Shown: positions 25,627 through 36,044, numbered from the stretch's first letter. The stretch is DNA of 64,000 nt from Halomarina salina (GCF_023074835.1 NZ_JALLGW010000001.1:1116001-1180000), one strand, 5' to 3'. A program made the numbers and translations. Notes: a model not told the origin generated them from the letters alone.

Positions 25627-26658
25627 TCAGACCGTGGGCCGACCCGTGTCGTCGTCGACGACCGGCGGTTCGCTGGCGCGTTCGTCCGAGCGACCGCGGT
25701 ACGCGCGGTAGACCACGAGCGCGAGTGCGCCGAGGCCGAGCAACAGGACGAGGAAGTCCACGACGCCACCGAGGACGGGGACGTACCCCACCGCGAAGAC
25801 GACGAGGAACCCGACGAGGAGGCCCGCCCAGCGGTTGCGCACGTCGGCGAAGCCGAGCAGCCAGTTGCCGAGTGCGAGGCGGCCGTAGACGGTCGCCACC
25901 CACGCCACGACGGCGAACAGGAGTGCGCCGACGATGGTGATGGGGATGCCGATGATGGTGACCGCGAACAGCACCAGTACGAGGGGGATGCCGACGAGCG
26001 TCAGCAGGCCGGTCCCACCGGAGCGGAACGGTTCGGCGAGCGCCGTCGCCGAGACGCGGTCGGCCGTGCGCGGGAACACCAGCAGCAGCACCGCACCGAG
26101 CAGCAGCGAGGCGAGCAGCCCGTAGAACGCGAAGACGGGCGCGAGCGGCCCGAAGTCGACGGGGCCGACGCCGCCGTCGGTGGCGGTGACGGTGCCCGCG
26201 ACGACGGCCCCGTCCGCGCGGACGAGTTCGCCGTCGTAGCTCAGGTCGCCGCCGACGACCGCCGTATCGAGCAACCGGACGGTGTCGCCGCCGACGTTCG
26301 CGTCGCCGCGCACCGTCCCGGCGATGACGACGTCTCCCGCGCCGGCGTTCAGGGAGCCGTCGACGACGGCACCCTCGGCGAGTTCGACGGTTCCGGCCCC
26401 CACGTTGACGTCACCGTTGACCGTCCCCTCGATGCGGACCGTGCCTGCAGCACCTTCGACGTCACCGTTGATTGTCCCACGGATGACCACGGACCCGGCG
26501 AACACCTGCAGGTCGTCGTTCACGACCTCGTTCTCACCGACGACGACGCTACCGCCGCTCCGGGTCTCCGCCGCCGCGAGGCCGGGCATCCCGCCGAGGA
26601 CGACCACGGCCACGAGCAGTACGACCAGGACGCTCCTGATGGCTCTCCGTCCAATCAT
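25627..26658 (-). CDS. Exported bactofilin-like (polymer-forming) membrane protein
   Basis: 343 residues. Signal or anchor helix (about 10-28, ending GLAAAE), then a right-handed beta-helix of short repeats (VVIRGTINGDVEGAAGTV, VNGDVNVGAGTVEL, GGDTVRLLDT; about 33-150) as in bactofilins, then four to five hydrophobic helices (about 160-315) and an acidic tail. With the beta-helix outside and helices in the membrane, it may form extracellular or periplasm-like scaffolds. The ATG precedes the basic start of the signal. Confidence 0.82.
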   Translation of the reverse strand: MIGRRAIRSVLVVLLVAVVVLGGMPGLAAAETRSGGSVVVGENEVVNDDLQVFAGSVVIRGTINGDVEGAAGTVRIEGTVNGDVNVGAGTVELAEGAVVDGSLNAGAGDVVIAGTVRGDANVGGDTVRLLDTAVVGGDLSYDGELVRADGAVVAGTVTATDGGVGPVDFGPLAPVFAFYGLLASLLLGAVLLLVFPRTADRVSATALAEPFRSGGTGLLTLVGIPLVLVLFAVTIIGIPITIVGALLFAVVAWVATVYGRLALGNWLLGFADVRNRWAGLLVGFLVVFAVGYVPVLGGVVDFLVLLLGLGALALVVYRAYRGRSDERASEPPVVDDDTGRPTV

Positions 26659-26898
26659 AATCGGTTTGACAGATGTTGTGCGGGCAGATAACGGTTGCTG
26701 GCCTCGTGCGGGCACGGAGCACGCGAGTACTCACGCAGCGACACTCCGGAACTACCGAGGGGCGGGTCGGGCGGGGACCCGACCTCCCGCTGACAACCGG
26801 CGGCCTGGCTGGTGGAGACACAGGGAGCCGTGTGTAGGAGAGACCGTCCCGAAGGCGCTCTCGCGGTAGTTAAGTGACGCCCGGAACTGGGTTCCGGT

Positions 26899-27891
26899 AT
26901 GAGCGAGAGCGACGCGGGCGAGGGCGAGGCGCGACCTCGCGGGCGGGAGGTCTGGATCGAGAAGTATCGCCCGCAGACCCTCGACGAGGTGTTCGGTCAG
27001 GAGCACATCGTCGAGCGACTGGAGAGCTACATCGCGAAGGACGACCTGCCCCACCTCCTGTTCGCCGGACCGGCCGGCGTCGGGAAGACCACCTGCGCGA
27101 CGGCCATCGCCAAGGAGGTGTACGGCGACGACTGGCGCGAGAACTTCCTCGAACTGAACGCCTCCGACGAGCGCGGTATCGACGTGGTCCGTGACCGCAT
27201 CAAGAACTTCGCCCGCGTCTCCTTCGGCGGCTACGACTACCGCATCATCTTCCTCGACGAGGCGGACGCGCTGACGAGCGACGCCCAGTCCGCGCTGCGC
27301 CGCACGATGGAGCAGTTCTCGAACAACACGCGGTTCATCCTCTCGTGTAACTACTCCAGCCAGATCATCGACCCCATCCAGTCCCGGTGTGCCGTCTTCC
27401 GGTTCGCGCCGCTGTCGGACGACGCCGTCGAGGACCAGACGCGAGCCATCGCGTCGAACGAGGGCATCGAGGTCACCGACGACGGCATCGACGCACTCGT
27501 CTACGCCGCCGCGGGCGACATGCGCAAGGCCATCAACGGCCTGCAGGCCGCCAGCACGACGGGCGACACCGTCGACGAGGAGGCGGTGTACGCCATCACC
27601 TCCACCGCGCGCCCCGAGGCCGTCCAGGAGATGGTCCGGAAGGCGCTCGACGGCGACTTCACCGTCGCCCGCTCCCAGCTCGACACGCTCGTCACCGAGG
27701 AGGGTATCGCGGGCGGCGACATCATCGACCAGTTGCACCGCTCGGTGTGGGAGTTCGGTCTGGACGACCAGGAGGCGGTCCGCGTGATGGACCGCATCGG
27801 CGAGGCGGACTACCGCATCACGGTCGGCGCGAACGAGCAGGTGCAGCTGGAGGCGCTGCTCGCGTCGCTCGCACTCGGGAACGAGGAGTAG
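26899..27891 (+). CDS. rfcS: Replication factor C small subunit
   Basis: Clamp-loader ATPase subunit that opens PCNA at primer ends, 330 residues. Walker [10 protein letters not shown], Walker [11 protein letters not shown], sensor SCNYSSQI, arginine finger SRC, and the start [17 protein letters not shown]. No intein is present, whereas some haloarchaeal copies carry them. A short acidic N-terminal extension precedes the core. TTAAG about 30 bases upstream suggests a leaderless transcript. Confidence 0.97.
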   Translation: MSESDAGEGEARPRGREVWIEKYRPQTLDEVFGQEHIVERLESYIAKDDLPHLLFAGPAGVGKTTCATAIAKEVYGDDWRENFLELNASDERGIDVVRDRIKNFARVSFGGYDYRIIFLDEADALTSDAQSALRRTMEQFSNNTRFILSCNYSSQIIDPIQSRCAVFRFAPLSDDAVEDQTRAIASNEGIEVTDDGIDALVYAAAGDMRKAINGLQAASTTGDTVDEEAVYAITSTARPEAVQEMVRKALDGDFTVARSQLDTLVTEEGIAGGDIIDQLHRSVWEFGLDDQEAVRVMDRIGEADYRITVGANEQVQLEALLASLALGNEE

Positions 27892-28008
27892 TCGCCGTCC
27901 TGCGCTCCTGCGGTCCGTTATCGTGTGGCCAGCGTCTCGACGGACGAGTACGGGTTCGACTGTCGGAACGAGTACAGTTGAGTGGCTGCCGTCCGAGAGT
28001 CTCTCTCG

Positions 28009-28848
28009 ATGAACAGATTCGACGGGAAGACGGCAGTCGTGACCGGCGCGGGGTCGGGGATCGGGCGGGCGTCCGCGCTCCGTTTCGCCGAGGAGGGTGC
28101 GAACGTCGTCGTCGCCGACGTCGCCGAGGAGAGCGGCCGCGAGACGGTCGAACTGGTCGAGGAGGTCGGGGGTGACGCGACGTTCGTGACGGTGGACGTC
28201 TCGGACCTCTCGTCGGTCGAGCGGATGGTCGAGGTCGCAGTCGAGACGTACGGGGGCCTCGACCTCGCGCACAACAACGCGGGCATCCTCACCGACTTCG
28301 TCGAGGTGAGCGACATCACGGAGGCGGACTGGGACCGGTTACTCGACGTCAACCTGAAGGGCGTCTGGGCGTGCATGAAGGCCGAACTCCCCGTCATGAA
28401 CGAGCAGGGGAGCGGCGCTATCGTCAACACCGCTTCCGAGGCGGGGCTGGTCGGGATGGGCGGCCTCGGCAGTTACTCGGCCAGCAAACACGGCGTCGTC
28501 GGCCTGACGAAGACGGCCGCACTGGAGAACGCCAGTCGGGGGGTCCGCGTCAACGCCATCGCGCCCGGCCCGACGAAGACGAACATCCAGTCCGGACTGG
28601 GTGGTGGGCCGGGCGACGCCTCGTCGATAGCGCTTCTGGACCGCCTCAGGACCGCGGTTCGACTCCTCCGAATCGCGGTTCGCACGCTCCGGGCGGACTT
28701 CGACACCTCCGCGATGCGGGACGTGCCGATGGACCGCATCGCCGACCCCGAGGAGATGGCGGGCGCGGTCGCGTTCCTCTGTTCGGACGACGCCTCCTAC
28801 GTCACGGGGCACACGATACCCGTCGACGGCGGGCAGGCGGCCGACTGA
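28009..28848 (+). CDS. Short-chain dehydrogenase/reductase
   Basis: 279 residues: TGAGSGIGRA cofactor loop, NNAG, catalytic Ser in NTASEAGLVG and YSASKHG (Tyr/Lys). D in VVVADVAEE suggests NAD preference. An unusual basic insert (LLDRLRTAVRLLRIAVRTLRADFD, about 211-234) lies in the substrate-lid region. The C-terminus GHTIPVDGGQ is typical. Substrate unknown. Confidence 0.92.
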   Translation: MNRFDGKTAVVTGAGSGIGRASALRFAEEGANVVVADVAEESGRETVELVEEVGGDATFVTVDVSDLSSVERMVEVAVETYGGLDLAHNNAGILTDFVEVSDITEADWDRLLDVNLKGVWACMKAELPVMNEQGSGAIVNTASEAGLVGMGGLGSYSASKHGVVGLTKTAALENASRGVRVNAIAPGPTKTNIQSGLGGGPGDASSIALLDRLRTAVRLLRIAVRTLRADFDTSAMRDVPMDRIADPEEMAGAVAFLCSDDASYVTGHTIPVDGGQAAD

Positions 28849-28919
28849 GTGACGGGGCGGTCTCGTTCCTGCTGTTCGGCCCGCGTCGAGCCGACGGCTG
28901 CGTAACTCCTTTACTCTGC

Positions 28920-28935
28920 GTACACGTACACGTAC
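28920..28935. promoter_or_regulatory. GTAC triplet repeat upstream of vapB, possible operator
   Basis: GTAC occurs three times at 6-base intervals (28920, 28926, 28932), a self-complementary run directly between TTTACT and the antitoxin ATG. Toxin-antitoxin complexes usually bind such palindromes to repress their own operon. Confidence 0.35.
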
Positions 28936-28937
28936 CC

Positions 28938-29186
28938 ATGTCGTCGAAGAACATCTCGCTTCGCGAGGACGCCTACGAGCGACTCGCGGAGCAGAAACGC
29001 GAGGGTGAGAGCTTCAGCGACGTCGTCCTCCGGCTGACCGCAGACGACCCCGGTGACTTCTCGAACCTCATCGGTGCGGACGTAACCCCCGTTCTCGAAC
29101 CGGAGGAGGTTCCAAGCGGCAGGACAGAAGCAGACGAGCGCCGTGAACGTCGACTACGCGAGCGCATCGAGAGCCACCGTGACTGA
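28938..29186 (+). CDS. vapB: VapB-type antitoxin
   Basis: 82 residues. Start SSKNISLREDAYERLAEQKREGESFSDVVLRL (in pieces) is a ribbon-helix-helix-like or DUF217-type DNA-binding region; the charged C-terminal half (RTEADERRERRLRERIES) would wrap the toxin. It overlaps vapC by 8 bases. Confidence 0.85.
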   Translation: MSSKNISLREDAYERLAEQKREGESFSDVVLRLTADDPGDFSNLIGADVTPVLEPEEVPSGRTEADERRERRLRERIESHRD

Positions 29187-29538
29187 GTACCTCCTCGACA
29201 CGAGCGTTCTCATCGACCTCGTCTACGAGGACGGGGAAGCGATTCGCGTCCACGACGACATCGCAGGCGACGCCGCGACGACCACCGCAAGCGCCTACGA
29301 ACTGATGAAGTTCTTCGAAGAGACCCCCGGCCTGCTCGCTCGGAAGACCGTGTTCGATCTCTCTCCCGAGGATGCGGCCGAAGCGGGGCGGCTCTACCGG
29401 GAACTACACGGCCGGGGGGCGCTCCTCGGTGAGGTCGATACGCTCATCGCTGGGACTGCACGCTCCCGAAACCTCACGCTCGTCACTCGCGACGACGACT
29501 TCGAGCGCGTGGCCGATCTTGACCTGCACCTGTTCTAG
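29179..29538 (+). CDS. vapC: VapC-type PIN-domain ribonuclease toxin
   Basis: 119 residues from GTG 29179, which overlaps the antitoxin stop; a GTG at 29143 would add 12 residues. PIN acidic residues: D in YLLDTSVLID, E in SAYELMKF, D in GEVDTLIAG and D in TRDDDFERV. Likely cuts RNA when released from VapB. Confidence 0.9.
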   Translation: MTEYLLDTSVLIDLVYEDGEAIRVHDDIAGDAATTTASAYELMKFFEETPGLLARKTVFDLSPEDAAEAGRLYRELHGRGALLGEVDTLIAGTARSRNLTLVTRDDDFERVADLDLHLF

Positions 29539-29565
29539 CACTGACGGCCACTATCGGTCTCTCGC

Positions 29566-30066
29566 TCAGTTCAACTGCCAGAACCCGTAGTTGAGGTACG
29601 TCGCGAAGCTCACCCACGCGAGGTACGGGACCATGAGCAGTGCCGCCCGGCGGTCGATACGCCAGAACGCCGTGGTGGTCGTGCCGATGGCGAACAGCAG
29701 GAGGAGGATGACGACCAGTCCACCGAGTATCGCCTCCTGCCCGAAGAAGACGAACGACCAGGCGAAGTTGAGCGCTAGCTGGACGCCGAAGAGGCCGAGC
29801 GCGACCCGCAGTTCTCGTCCTCTCCCCTCGCGCCAGACCAGCCACGCCGCCACGCCCATCAGCGCGTACAGCGTCGTCCAGACGGGGCCGAACACCCAGT
29901 TCGGCGGGGCGAGTGCTGGCTGTTCGAGCGTCGCGTACCACGACTCGACGCCGGTCGCGGTGAACACCGCTCCGGTGATGCCGACGAGTTCACAGAGGAG
30001 GATGGCCCCGGCGAGCGTCAGCAGCGGTCGCTCGTGCGGGAGTCGTGACTGGGTGACCGATGCCAT
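29566..30066 (-). CDS. tspO: TspO/MBR family membrane protein
   Basis: 166 residues, five membrane helices, Trp-rich: WYATLEQPALAPPNWVFGPVWTTLY and the conserved LNFAWSFVFFGQ and WVSFATYLNYGFW. Family members bind or degrade porphyrins and respond to oxygen or light in bacteria; the heme cluster of this window is far away. Convergent with vapC. Confidence 0.95.
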   Translation of the reverse strand: MASVTQSRLPHERPLLTLAGAILLCELVGITGAVFTATGVESWYATLEQPALAPPNWVFGPVWTTLYALMGVAAWLVWREGRGRELRVALGLFGVQLALNFAWSFVFFGQEAILGGLVVILLLLFAIGTTTTAFWRIDRRAALLMVPYLAWVSFATYLNYGFWQLN

Positions 30067-30226
30067 GGCGGACCGTACGGGCGGGAGAGAGATAGGGGTT
30101 CGCCGGGGCGACGGTGAGCGGGGCTGGCCGAGTCGGCCGAACCTGGCGATGCGAACGTGTCGGCCGTGACACCGGATTCGGCACGTTCGGAACAGTTTTA
30201 CCCGACGCTGGGCCAAAACAGGGGTA

Positions 30227-33004
30227 ATGAGCGAACTCGACGAGGAGTACCAGTTGGCGTACTTCGAAGAGGAGGGGTTCACTCGTCACGAGTGTCCGTC
30301 CTGTGGGGACCACTTCTGGAGTCGCGACCCCGACCGGGAGACGTGCGGGGAGCCGCCGTGTGCGCAGTACACGTTCATCGGCGACCCGGGGTTCGACGAG
30401 GAGTACACGCTCGAGGAGATGCGCGAGGCGTTCCTCTCGTTCTTCGAGGACCACGACCACGAGCGCATCGAGCCGTACCCAGTCGCCGCGAACCGCTGGC
30501 GCGACGACGTGCTGTTGACGCAGGCATCTATCTACGACTTCCAGCCGCTCGTCACCTCGGGGCAGACGCCGCCGCCCGCGAACCCGCTCTGCATCAGTCA
30601 GCCCTGCATCCGGATGCAGGACATCGACAACGTCGGGAAGACGGGCCGCCACACGATGGCGTTCGAGATGATGGCCCACCACGCGTTCAACGCCCGCGAG
30701 GACCTGGAGGACCCCGAGCAGTACGCCTACGAGGGTGAGGTGTACTGGAAGGACGAGACGGTGCGCTACTGCGACCAGTTCTTCGAGTCGATGGGTGCCG
30801 ACATCGACGACATCACCTACATCGAGGACCCGTGGGTCGGCGGCGGGAACGCCGGCCCCGCCATCGAGGTCATCTACCGCGGTGCCGAGTTGGCGACGCT
30901 CGTCTTCATGTCGATGGAGCAGGACCCCGACGGCGAGTACGAGATGAAGGACGGTAACCGGTACTCGCCGATGGACACGTACATCGTCGACACCGGCTAC
31001 GGTCTGGAGCGCTGGACCTGGATGAGCCAGGGGACGCCGACGGTGTACGAGGCCGTCTACCCCGAGATGACGGCGTTTCTGAAGGAGAACGCGGGCGTCG
31101 AGCTGAGCGACGAGGACGCAGAACTCGTCCACGAGGCCGCGAAACTCGCGGGCAACCTCGACATCGACGAGGCCGAGGACATGATGGCGGCCCGCGCCGA
31201 CATCGCCGCCGAACTCGGCGTCGAGCGGGCGTACCTCGAGGAACTGATGGAGCCGCTGGAGACCATCTACGCCGTCGCGGACCACTGCCGGACGCTGGCG
31301 TACATGCTCGGCGACGGCATCGTCCCCTCCAGCGCCGGATCGGGCTACCTCGCCCGCCTCGTGCTCCGCCGGACGAAGCGCCTCGTCGACGACGTGGGCG
31401 TGGACGCGCCGCTGGACGAACTCGTCGACATGCAGGCCGAGCGGCTGGGCTACCAGAACCGCGACACCGTCCGCGATATGGTCCGCACGGAGATGGAGAA
31501 GTACCGCGAGACGCTCGAACGCGGCGGTCGGCGGGTTCGACAGCTCGCAGACGAGTACGCCGAGCGCGACGAGCCGATTCCGCTGGAGGAGGTCGTCGAA
31601 CTGTACGACTCCCACGGCATCCAGCCGGACATGGTCGAGGAGATAGCGGAGGAGCGCGGTGCCTCCGTCACCATCCCCGACGACTTCTACGGGCAGGTCG
31701 CGGCCCGTCACGGCGGCGGCGACCTCGCGCAGGTCGAGACCGAACGCGACGAGCGGGTGGCCGACCTCCCGGAGACCGAGCGACTGTTCTACGACGACCC
31801 CGACGGGACGGAGTTCGAGGCGGTCGTCATCGACGTGCTCGACCGCGAGGGCGGCTACGACGTCGTGCTCGACCAGACCATGTTCTACCCCGAGGGTGGT
31901 GGCCAACCGGCCGACCACGGGACGCTGTCGAGCGACGACGCCAGCGTCGACGTCACGGACACGCAGTCCGAGGACGGCGTCGTCCTCCACCGGGTCGAGG
32001 AACCCATCGGCAAGGGCGACTTCGTCACCGGGCGTATCGACACCGCCCGCCGCCGTCGGCTGATGGCCCATCACACCGCGACGCACGTCGTCGGCTACGC
32101 CGCCCGGCAGGTGCTCGGGACGCACATCCGGCAGGCCGGTGCACAGAAGGGGACCGACTCCTCGCGCATCGACGTCCAGCACTACGAGCGCATCTCGCGC
32201 GAGGACGTGAAGGCCATCGAGCGAGTCGCGAACCAGGTCGTGACGGAGAACACGAACGTCACGCAGGAGTGGCCCGACCGCCACGAGGCCGAGAGCCAGC
32301 ACGGCTTCGACCTCTACCAGGGTGGCATCCCGCCGGGGACGAACATCCGCCTCATCCACGTCGGCGACGACGTCCAGGCCTGTGCCGGGACCCACGTCAC
32401 CCGTACGGGCGACATCGGGACCATCAAGATACTGAGCACCGAGCGCATTCAGGACGGCGTCGAGCGCATCACGTTCGCCGCTGGCGAGGCCGCCATCGAG
32501 GCGACCCAGCGCACCGAGGACGCGCTGTACGACGCCGCGGACGCGCTCGACGTCTCCCCGGCGGAGGTGCCGGACACCGCCGAGCGGTTCTTCGAGGAGT
32601 GGAAGGCCCGGGGCAAGGAGATAGAGGACCTGACCGCCGACCTCGCGGAGGCCCGCGCGGCGGCCAGCGAGGGCACCGAGGTCGAACTGGGCGACGTGAC
32701 GGCCGTCGTCCAGCGACTCGACGGCGACACCGACGAACTCCGGGCGACGGCGCACGCGCTGGCCGACGACGACAAGGTCGCCGTCGTCGGGTCCGGTGTC
32801 GGGGGGAGCGCGCAGTTCGTCGTCGCCGTCCCCGACGGCGTCGCGGTCAACGCCGGCGAGGTGGTCGGCGAACTCGCCGGTCGCGTCGGCGGTGGCGGTG
32901 GCGGCCCGCCCGACTTCGCACAGGGCGGCGGTCCCGACGTGGACGCACTGGACGACGCACTGGAGGCCGCACCGGCTATCCTCGAACAGAAACTCGACGC
33001 CTGA
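30227..33004 (+). CDS. alaS: Alanyl-tRNA synthetase
   Basis: Charges tRNA-Ala, 925 residues, archaeal form. A zinc-binding N-terminal extension ([23 protein letters not shown]) precedes the class II core ([18 protein letters not shown], the [18 protein letters not shown] region and [11 protein letters not shown]). The editing domain has [11 protein letters not shown] and [13 protein letters not shown]. The C-Ala domain ends with a Gly-rich [24 protein letters not shown] upstream and a start close to the box suggest a short leader. Confidence 0.97.
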   Translation: MSELDEEYQLAYFEEEGFTRHECPSCGDHFWSRDPDRETCGEPPCAQYTFIGDPGFDEEYTLEEMREAFLSFFEDHDHERIEPYPVAANRWRDDVLLTQASIYDFQPLVTSGQTPPPANPLCISQPCIRMQDIDNVGKTGRHTMAFEMMAHHAFNAREDLEDPEQYAYEGEVYWKDETVRYCDQFFESMGADIDDITYIEDPWVGGGNAGPAIEVIYRGAELATLVFMSMEQDPDGEYEMKDGNRYSPMDTYIVDTGYGLERWTWMSQGTPTVYEAVYPEMTAFLKENAGVELSDEDAELVHEAAKLAGNLDIDEAEDMMAARADIAAELGVERAYLEELMEPLETIYAVADHCRTLAYMLGDGIVPSSAGSGYLARLVLRRTKRLVDDVGVDAPLDELVDMQAERLGYQNRDTVRDMVRTEMEKYRETLERGGRRVRQLADEYAERDEPIPLEEVVELYDSHGIQPDMVEEIAEERGASVTIPDDFYGQVAARHGGGDLAQVETERDERVADLPETERLFYDDPDGTEFEAVVIDVLDREGGYDVVLDQTMFYPEGGGQPADHGTLSSDDASVDVTDTQSEDGVVLHRVEEPIGKGDFVTGRIDTARRRRLMAHHTATHVVGYAARQVLGTHIRQAGAQKGTDSSRIDVQHYERISREDVKAIERVANQVVTENTNVTQEWPDRHEAESQHGFDLYQGGIPPGTNIRLIHVGDDVQACAGTHVTRTGDIGTIKILSTERIQDGVERITFAAGEAAIEATQRTEDALYDAADALDVSPAEVPDTAERFFEEWKARGKEIEDLTADLAEARAAASEGTEVELGDVTAVVQRLDGDTDELRATAHALADDDKVAVVGSGVGGSAQFVVAVPDGVAVNAGEVVGELAGRVGGGGGGPPDFAQGGGPDVDALDDALEAAPAILEQKLDA

Positions 33005-33087
33005 GCGTCGGACGCTCCAGCGAATCGCCGTTTCTGCTTCTGCTCCGGAACGCAACGCCGATACCCCTCCCGAGCGCAGACGCTACC

Positions 33088-33975
33088 ATGCCGTTCGTCG
33101 ACCGCGACGACGCTCGCCTCTACTACGAGACCAGTGCCGACGAGAGCGAGGCCGCCGCCTCGGAGAGCGAGGCCGCCGCCTCGGAGAGCGAGGCCGCCGC
33201 CTCGGAGAGCGAGGCCGCCGCCTCGGAGAGCGAGGCTACTGCCTCGGAGAGCGAGGCTGCCGTCCCGAACGACGCCGATACGGTCGCGTTCGTCGGCGAG
33301 ACGGGCTACGCCGCGTGGCAGTGGTCCTGGCAGTACCCCGCCGTGTCGGGGCCGTTCGAGGCGCTGGTCACGGACCTCCGGGGGAGCGGTCGCTCGGAGA
33401 CGACGAGCGACTCGTTCGACGTGACGACGCTCGTCGCCGACCTGGGGGCGGTGCTCGCCGACCACGGCGCGCGCCGGGTCCACCTCGTCGGCGCGGGCCT
33501 CGGCGGGATGGTCGCGCTGGAGTGCGCCCGCGTGTCGGGTCGCGTCCGCAGTCTCTCGCTGTTCGGGACGGCGCTGTCGGGCGACCGGTTCGACGAGGGG
33601 ATGCTCTCGGTGCTGGGCGGTCGCGGCCCCGACTCGCTCGCGCCCTGCTTCTCGGAGTCGTTCTTCGACCGCCAGCGCGAGGTCGTCGCGGGCGTCGAGA
33701 AGTGGCGAGCGGACGACGCCCCCGACGCCGTTCGTGCGGCGCAGGTCGACGCGCTGCTCGACTACGACTGCGCCGACCCGTACGAACTCACCGTCCCGAC
33801 GCTCGTCTGCCACGGCGAGGACGACCCCGTGGTGCCGGTCGAGGCCGGGCGCGACCTGGCCGACGCGCTGCCTCGGGGTGAGTTCTGTCCGCTACCGGGC
33901 CGCCACCTCGCGCACGTCGAGTCCTCGCGGGTCGCCAACGACGAACTCGTCGGCTTCCTGGCCGAGCGAGCGTAG
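33088..33975 (+). CDS. Alpha/beta-hydrolase-fold protein lacking the nucleophile Ser
   Basis: 295 residues. N-terminal MPFVDRDDARLYYETS is followed by the ESEAAAS repeat (see repeat feature), then the hydrolase fold. The nucleophile elbow is GAGLGGM, with Gly where Ser/Asp/Cys should be. The acid (CHGEDDPVVP) and His (GRHLAHVE) positions look kept. It may be a pseudo-enzyme or use another residue. Cap region contains FFDRQREVVAGVEKW. Confidence 0.82.
   Translation: MPFVDRDDARLYYETSADESEAAASESEAAASESEAAASESEAAASESEATASESEAAVPNDADTVAFVGETGYAAWQWSWQYPAVSGPFEALVTDLRGSGRSETTSDSFDVTTLVADLGAVLADHGARRVHLVGAGLGGMVALECARVSGRVRSLSLFGTALSGDRFDEGMLSVLGGRGPDSLAPCFSESFFDRQREVVAGVEKWRADDAPDAVRAAQVDALLDYDCADPYELTVPTLVCHGEDDPVVPVEAGRDLADALPRGEFCPLPGRHLAHVESSRVANDELVGFLAERA
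33142..33264 (+). repeat. 21-bp tandem repeat, about six units, within the hydrolase gene
   Basis: Units encode ESEAAAS. The first four (33142-33225) are near identical and the last two have small changes (GCT ACT, GCT GCC GTC). They insert an acidic/Ala linker between the first and second beta strands. Copy number probably varies between strains by slippage. Confidence 0.9.
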
Positions 33976-34289
33976 TCAGCTCTCCGCTCCGGCCCTGGAC
34001 TTCGCCATCGAACGTCTTCCGAACTGTCTACCGGAGTGGACTGTACGACACAGACGACTGTCTTCTGCAGTGTTATTCGACACTTTTCGGTCGGTATCCT
34101 CCGACAAACGACGGCGCAGTGGTGCGATTTCGGGCTTGGGAGTGACCGATGATGATAGTTGTCGCATACTCTCACTCAGCAGACCTGTAACTAATGGTCG
34201 AAATGGTGGAGAGGAAATCGCATGGATTCGGACGAAACCATCACAGGTGGGTCCTCTCGGCCCACGAATACGACAGCAGGGGAGAATCG
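33976..34289. other. Promoter region of the secreted repeat protein, lower GC
   Basis: No gene recognised. It is more AT-rich than its surroundings and contains GTAACTAATGG near 34187 and a GGGGAG before the next ATG (ribosome binding site). Open frames running through it do not look coding. Confidence 0.5.
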
Positions 34290-36044
34290 ATGAAGCGATT
34301 CGTAGCCGTACTCATGACCGCGTTGCTGGTCACGTCGGCCGTCGGGGCTGGTATGCTCGTGACCACGAACGGCAACGACGACGACCAGTCCGCGTCGGTC
34401 TCGTTCGACGGCTGTACGGCCGTGGACATCACGGGGGTCTCGGTGAACGCCCTGGCGGATGGCGAGGCGAAACTGGACGTCTACAACACGGAGACCCAGA
34501 CATCCGAGACCGTCACACTCGACAGTAGCGACGTCGACGACGGTATCAGCGTCGTGAGCGGTACCGAGGCGAGGCTCTCCCTCGGCGACGAGTACCACAT
34601 CGAATCCGTCACGTTCGTCGGCATCCTCGGTGGGGAGACCTACGAGAACCCGAACGACTGTGGCGCGCCCGACGATGGGTCGGACGCACCCACGACGGAC
34701 GACGTGAAAGCGGGCATCCTCCTGACCGGTATCTGCTCGGACAGCGAGGACGGCCTCTCGAAGATGCGCGTCCGCAGCGACCTCGCCCAGAACGTCACGC
34801 TCGACTACCGCGTCGCGGGGTCGGGTGAGACGGGCACCGTCGAGGCGGTCGCCGGCGAGGACGTGTTCTTCAACGTGAACACGAGCGGCGCGACGACGGT
34901 CGTCCTCATGTACGAGGGCGACAACGTCGAGACGAAGAACGCCAACACGAACAGCGAGTGCGACCTCGGCGAGCCGAACGTCGACTCCGAGGAGATTCGA
35001 CTGACGGCCATCTGTACGGACGACGAGGACGACCTCGCGAAGTTCCGTGTCGTCAACGACAACGACGTCGGCGTCAGCGTCGACTACGACGTCTACGGGA
35101 CCGACCAGAACGGTAGCCTCTCGCTGAACGCCAGCGAGACGACGTACTTCACCGTCGAGACGGACGACGCGGGCGACGCGACGGTCCGACTCGAGTACGA
35201 CGGTGAACTCATCCAGACCAAGGCCGCTGGCAACAGCGAGTGCGACCTCGGCGAGCCGAACGCAGAACCGACCGAAGTCGGCGTCGAGTACGAGTGCACC
35301 GACGACGGTGCGACCGCGACGGTCACGAACGAGAACGACGTGCCGGTCACCATCGAGGTCGGCGGCGACGCGTCGCTGACCGAGACCATCGAGGCAGGTG
35401 GCAACGTGACGTTCTCGAACGTCGCGAACGGCGAGTACAACGTGACGACCATCGCCGACGGTGAGGAGGTCGGCACGCAGACGGTCACCATCGACTGCCA
35501 GAAGTCCGACGAGGGTGACGACGGCGACGAGGGTGACGACGGCGACGAGAGCGACAACGCCGGCGATGGCCAGAACGGTGACGACGACCAGAACGGCGAC
35601 GACGTGCCCGCCTACCAGATCGACGTCGCGACGGGCGACGTCATCGAGCAGCTGGGTGTCGACGGCGACGACGCCGACGACGCACCCGACTTCTACGAGC
35701 GGCAGGGTCGCCTGCTGCAGGCCCAGACCGTCCTCGCGGACGGTGAGGTCACCAGCCAGTTCATGGTGCCCGACGGCGAGGTCACGAAGTCCCTGAACGG
35801 CTGCATGGTCAGCTACGAGGCGGTGAGCTACGACGCCTCGTCCGGCGAAGTCACGCTCGACGTGAGCGTGAGCGACGACGCGGACTGTGAGGGCGTCACG
35901 CTGACGCTGGCCGGCTACGAACTGCCCGGCGACGACACCACGTTCGTCCGCGAGCACGCCGACGACCAGGAACTCGTCGACTCGAAGACCGTGACCGTCG
36001 ACGCTGGGTCCTCCAGTACGGTCACCATCGACCTCGACGGCTGA
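34290..36044 (+). CDS. Secreted acidic repeat protein of unknown function
   Basis: 584 residues. Signal peptide (MKRFVAVLMTALLVTSAVGAG, given to show the start). Three Cys-containing beta repeats: about 145-232 (from GICSDSEDGLSKMRV to NSECDLGEPN), 238-324 (from AICTDDEDDLAKFRV to NSECDLGEPN) and a shorter, diverged one at 333-407 (YECTDDGATATV). Then an Asp/Gly low-complexity linker and a C-terminal beta region with two Cys. No sortase-like or PGF-type anchor is seen. Probably a secreted or surface adhesin-like protein. Confidence 0.8.
   Translation: MKRFVAVLMTALLVTSAVGAGMLVTTNGNDDDQSASVSFDGCTAVDITGVSVNALADGEAKLDVYNTETQTSETVTLDSSDVDDGISVVSGTEARLSLGDEYHIESVTFVGILGGETYENPNDCGAPDDGSDAPTTDDVKAGILLTGICSDSEDGLSKMRVRSDLAQNVTLDYRVAGSGETGTVEAVAGEDVFFNVNTSGATTVVLMYEGDNVETKNANTNSECDLGEPNVDSEEIRLTAICTDDEDDLAKFRVVNDNDVGVSVDYDVYGTDQNGSLSLNASETTYFTVETDDAGDATVRLEYDGELIQTKAAGNSECDLGEPNAEPTEVGVEYECTDDGATATVTNENDVPVTIEVGGDASLTETIEAGGNVTFSNVANGEYNVTTIADGEEVGTQTVTIDCQKSDEGDDGDEGDDGDESDNAGDGQNGDDDQNGDDVPAYQIDVATGDVIEQLGVDGDDADDAPDFYERQGRLLQAQTVLADGEVTSQFMVPDGEVTKSLNGCMVSYEAVSYDASSGEVTLDVSVSDDADCEGVTLTLAGYELPGDDTTFVREHADDQELVDSKTVTVDAGSSSTVTIDLDG

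Noticed and set aside
29990-33055. A 1021-codon open frame on the minus strand opposite alaS
   Set aside because: It is a GC-rich antisense frame; its translation is Arg/Val/Asp-rich without domain motifs, while the plus-strand AlaS signatures are complete.
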